Positions 6,563 to 8,101 of a stretch of 8,101 nucleotides of DNA are shown here, piece after piece. The notes beneath the pieces are model-generated. The model made no database searches. It saw only the letters and a program-made list of their open reading frames with translations, and was not told the DNA's origin. This DNA comes from Parvibaculum sp. (GTDB lineage: Bacteria; Pseudomonadota; Alphaproteobacteria; Parvibaculales; Parvibaculaceae). Location: NCBI GenBank assembly GCA_020062605.1, contig JAGUWA010000296.1:1-8101 (forward strand), in the 5' to 3' direction. The translations under genes and the position numbers were made by a program. The stretch's first letter is position 1; every line of letters starts with the position of its first letter.

Positions 6563-7117
6563 ATGGACGAGGCACGGTTCATCGGGCTCGCGTTGGCGAA
6601 CGAGGTGAACCGCGAAATCCTGAAGCGGTTGCCGTCGCTCGGACTTGCCGATGTGTGGCTTGTTTCCGGGTCTCTGTTCCAGACCGTCTGGAACGCGCAG
6701 ACGGGCAGGCCTTCTGCCTACGGTATCAAGGACTACGACATCTTCTATTTCGACGCCGACACGAACTGGGAGGCGGAAGACGCCGCGATCCGCCGCTGCA
6801 CGGAAGTCTTTGCCGATCTCCGTGCGGAGATAGAGCTGCGCAATCAGGCTCGTGTGCATATCTGGTACGAGGAAAAGTTCGGCACATCCTACCCGCCGCT
6901 CCACTCCTCCTGCGAGGGGATCGACCGCTTCCTCGCACCCGCCTGCATGGTCGGCATCTCGCCGGACGGACGCGTCTATGCACCCCACGGTTTCTCCGAC
7001 ATCGAAAGCATGATCATCCGCCCGAACCGCGCGCCGAATTTCAGCGTGGAGCGCTACGCTGAAAAGGCGGCGCGCTGGCAGGAGAAATGGCCGGAGCTGA
7101 CCGTGATCGCTCCCTAA
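6563..7117 (+). CDS. Nucleotidyltransferase-family protein (DUF925/NTP_transf_6-like)
   Basis: The 184-residue product resembles a small family annotated as nucleotidyltransferase (DUF925, NTP_transf_6). Features seen are V34-S-G-S37 followed by LFQTVWN (GS motif of the polymerase-beta-type fold), G54-I-K-D57-Y-D59-IFYFD (the DxD metal-binding pair), ELRNQARVHIWYEEKFG (about 91-107), PPLHSSCEGIDRFL, and VYAPHGFSDIESMIIRPN near the C-terminus. The fold and metal residues suggest transfer of a nucleotide, but the substrate of this family is not known to me. The ATG follows the gcvPB stop by a single base, and the ribosome-binding site GGAG (6555-6558) lies inside gcvPB. It is almost certainly co-transcribed and may be coupled in translation, which would place it under the glycine riboswitch. 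It has no signal peptide or membrane segment. Its stop overlaps that of the convergent gene. Confidence 0.85.
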   Translation: MDEARFIGLALANEVNREILKRLPSLGLADVWLVSGSLFQTVWNAQTGRPSAYGIKDYDIFYFDADTNWEAEDAAIRRCTEVFADLRAEIELRNQARVHIWYEEKFGTSYPPLHSSCEGIDRFLAPACMVGISPDGRVYAPHGFSDIESMIIRPNRAPNFSVERYAEKAARWQEKWPELTVIAP

Positions 7118-7896
7118 CCCGCAAGAAGCCGTTCCTGAAAGAAGGAGATCACGCGTTTCGCCGCTTCCTTGGTGGGCTCGCCGTCGCGGTCGATCAGGTC
7201 TACTGTCAGCACACTGTGCGGGCTCGGCGCGGGCGAGTCGGGGTTTGCGTCCTTGTCTTCGAGTTCGATCCCCTCGAAAGCATCGCCGAGTTCCCGCCGG
7301 AGCGTCTCGAATTTCTCCGGTGGCGACATGCGGTCGCCCTTGAAGCGGAGCCCGAGCACCTTGTCGCCCTTGGCGCAGCGATCCTTCACGCACTGGAATT
7401 CCTCCGGCGAGACATGAAGGGCGGCCCGCCGCTCCGCCCCGAAAGGGAAGGGCATGGAGGGTTGCGAGAGAACGGGCGCCATCAACGCGGGCTCCATCAT
7501 CATGGAGAGAGCGAAATTGCCCGAGAAGCACATGCCGACCGCGCCGGCCCCTTTGCCACCTGCCTCCTCATGCGCGTGGCGGGCCAGCGCCCTCAGCCAT
7601 GTCGTGACCGGGCTGGAGCGATGTGAGGCGAGAATGTGGAATTCGCGGCTGATGCAAAGCTTCGCGATGGAGCGCGCAACATAGCCGATGGTGAGGGGCG
7701 GTCCGGCCTTGCCAATCAGCAACGGCATGTAGACCCGAAAGCCGGCATCCACCACCCAGTCCGCGAAGCGGATCACTTCTGGTGTGATGCCGGGAATCTC
7801 GTGGATTACGATGACCGCTGGCCCCGAGCCCCGCACATAGACGGGTTTCGTCACGCCTTCATGAGTGAAGGTGGTCGCTTCGTATCTGTCGAGCAT
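7114..7896 (-). CDS. Dienelactone hydrolase family protein
   Basis: This 260-residue protein looks like a cytoplasmic alpha/beta hydrolase of the dienelactone hydrolase type. Visible elements are AVIVIHEIPGITPEVIRFAD (27-46, with His32-Glu33 where DLH enzymes have the nucleophile-partner Glu), ADWVVDAGFRVYMPLLIG, the nucleophile elbow G121-M-C123-F-S-G126, RFKGDRMSPPEKF (Asp188) and SPHSVLT (His227). Cys123, Asp188 and His227 are the plausible catalytic triad. The substrate is unknown; family members hydrolyse dienelactones or related esters. An in-frame ATG at 7950 exists upstream, but the start at 7896 is chosen because GGGGAGG lies five bases before it and the homologous region begins there. 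It is convergent with the nucleotidyltransferase gene and shares four bases at the stops. No promoter was clear on this strand. Confidence 0.88.
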   Translation of the reverse strand: MLDRYEATTFTHEGVTKPVYVRGSGPAVIVIHEIPGITPEVIRFADWVVDAGFRVYMPLLIGKAGPPLTIGYVARSIAKLCISREFHILASHRSSPVTTWLRALARHAHEEAGGKGAGAVGMCFSGNFALSMMMEPALMAPVLSQPSMPFPFGAERRAALHVSPEEFQCVKDRCAKGDKVLGLRFKGDRMSPPEKFETLRRELGDAFEGIELEDKDANPDSPAPSPHSVLTVDLIDRDGEPTKEAAKRVISFFQERLLAG

Positions 7897-7906
7897 GGAG
7901 GCCTCC

Positions 7907-7930
7907 CCGGTTGAGCGCCCATTGAACCGG
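7907..7930. repeat. Inverted repeat beside the hydrolase ribosome-binding site
   Basis: CCGGTT (7907-7912) and AACCGG (7925-7930) are exact inverted copies separated by 12 bases, directly upstream of the GGAGG serving the hydrolase gene. It could be a small operator or a leader hairpin. With six-base arms in GC-rich DNA it could equally be chance. Confidence 0.3.
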
Positions 7931-7952
7931 AGCGCCTTGCGAAAAGGCAAAC

Positions 7953-7986
7953 AAAAAACCCCGCCGGGCCGGAGCCGGGCGGGGTT
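7953..7986 (-). terminator. Intrinsic terminator on the minus strand
   Basis: Read on the minus strand, the stem is AACCCCGCC (7986-7978) with GGCGGGGTT (7965-7957), one C-C mismatch, then GGC/GCC closed by the tetraloop TCCG (7973-7970). The C(UCCG)G loop is the very stable UNCG type. Six T follow on this strand (A 7953-7958 on the plus strand). This is a strong, directional terminator. It would end a minus-strand transcript coming from the right, just upstream of the hydrolase gene. On the plus strand the stem is not followed by a T-tract. Confidence 0.85.
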
Positions 7987-8002
7987 CCTGAAAGCGATTA
8001 TA

Positions 8003-8058
8003 TCTAGACCGTTTTCCAGGCAGGTGGAAACACCTGCCGGTTCGGAAAACGGTCCAGA
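8003..8058. repeat. Large intergenic palindrome with GAAA tetraloop, candidate dispersed repeat
   Basis: Two nested inverted repeats form one long hairpin. The outer arms (8003-8017 and 8044-8058) match at 14 of 15 positions, centred on GACCGTTTTCC/GGAAAACGGTC. The inner arms are GGCAGGTG (8019-8026) and CACCTGCC (8031-8038), closed by GAAA (8027-8030). A five-base bulge (GGTTC, 8039-8043) lies on one side and a single A (8018) on the other. The arm sequences resemble short palindromic intergenic elements common in Rhizobiales and related alphaproteobacteria. This is from memory and could not be checked against a genome. Confidence 0.7.
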
Positions 8059-8101
8059 CTATAAGCGACGAGCAGATTTTCACGATGAGACGGGATCGCA
8101 A
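8004..8101 (-). other. Possible C-terminal end of a minus-strand gene entering from the right
   Basis: A minus-strand frame is open from the right edge for 31 codons, ending at TAG (8006-8004), 17 bases before the terminator hairpin. The terminator needs an upstream gene, so this is a candidate 3' end. The predicted tail ends AYSLDRFPNRQVFPPAWKTV, and much of it is encoded by the palindrome. Another frame ends at TGA 8082-8080, so the true stop cannot be decided here. No recognisable domain. Confidence 0.25.

Noticed and set aside
5257..6582. Minus-strand open frame of 441 codons opposite gcvPB
   Set aside because: It is antisense to gcvPB, with Arg/His/Glu-rich composition and no recognisable domain; an artefact of high GC.
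6452..7531. Minus-strand open frame of 359 codons across the gcvPB end, the nucleotidyltransferase gene and the hydrolase gene
   Set aside because: It overlaps three supported genes, one of them in another frame of the same strand, and shows no motif.
7859..8101. Minus-strand open frame of 80 codons at the right end
   Set aside because: It runs through the palindrome, the terminator and the hydrolase start, and reads as structured non-coding DNA.

Overview
The window is GC-rich chromosomal DNA. Gene content and style point to an alphaproteobacterium: a cytoplasmic IspH, a tandem glycine riboswitch ahead of a gcvT-gcvH-gcvPA-gcvPB operon with split P-protein, and a large intergenic palindrome of a kind familiar from Rhizobiales-like genomes. 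The exact genus cannot be fixed from the sequence. I see no transposase, phage gene, CRISPR array, tRNA or rRNA.

Layout. Bases 1-736 (minus) hold most of ispH (isoprenoid biosynthesis), cut by the window edge. A divergent intergenic region (737-1026) carries a good sigma70-like promoter pointing to ispH. Bases 1027-1641 (plus) encode a small putative lipoprotein of unknown function, followed by a short hairpin. From 1697 the glycine-cleavage unit begins: a near-consensus promoter, a two-aptamer glycine riboswitch (1744-1948), a leader with possible switching helices, then gcvT, gcvH, gcvPA and gcvPB (2038-6561). A nucleotidyltransferase-family gene starts one base after gcvPB and is probably the last gene of the operon. 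It meets a minus-strand dienelactone-hydrolase-family gene tail to tail, with overlapping stop codons. The right end has a strong minus-strand terminator and a large palindrome with a GAAA loop.

How it works together. GcvP (the PLP decarboxylase, here two subunits), GcvH (the lipoyl carrier) and GcvT (the tetrahydrofolate-dependent aminomethyltransferase) break glycine down to CO2, NH3 and 5,10-methylene-THF. The fourth component, dihydrolipoamide dehydrogenase (L protein), is not here and must be encoded elsewhere. The riboswitch couples the operon to glycine. The nucleotidyltransferase-like gene appears to be carried along under the same control, although no link to glycine metabolism is known to me.

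Most of the window is ordinary metabolism. The points most worth a second look are the competing pairings between the riboswitch and the gcvT ribosome-binding region, the glycine-controlled nucleotidyltransferase gene, and the terminator/palindrome pair at the right edge.
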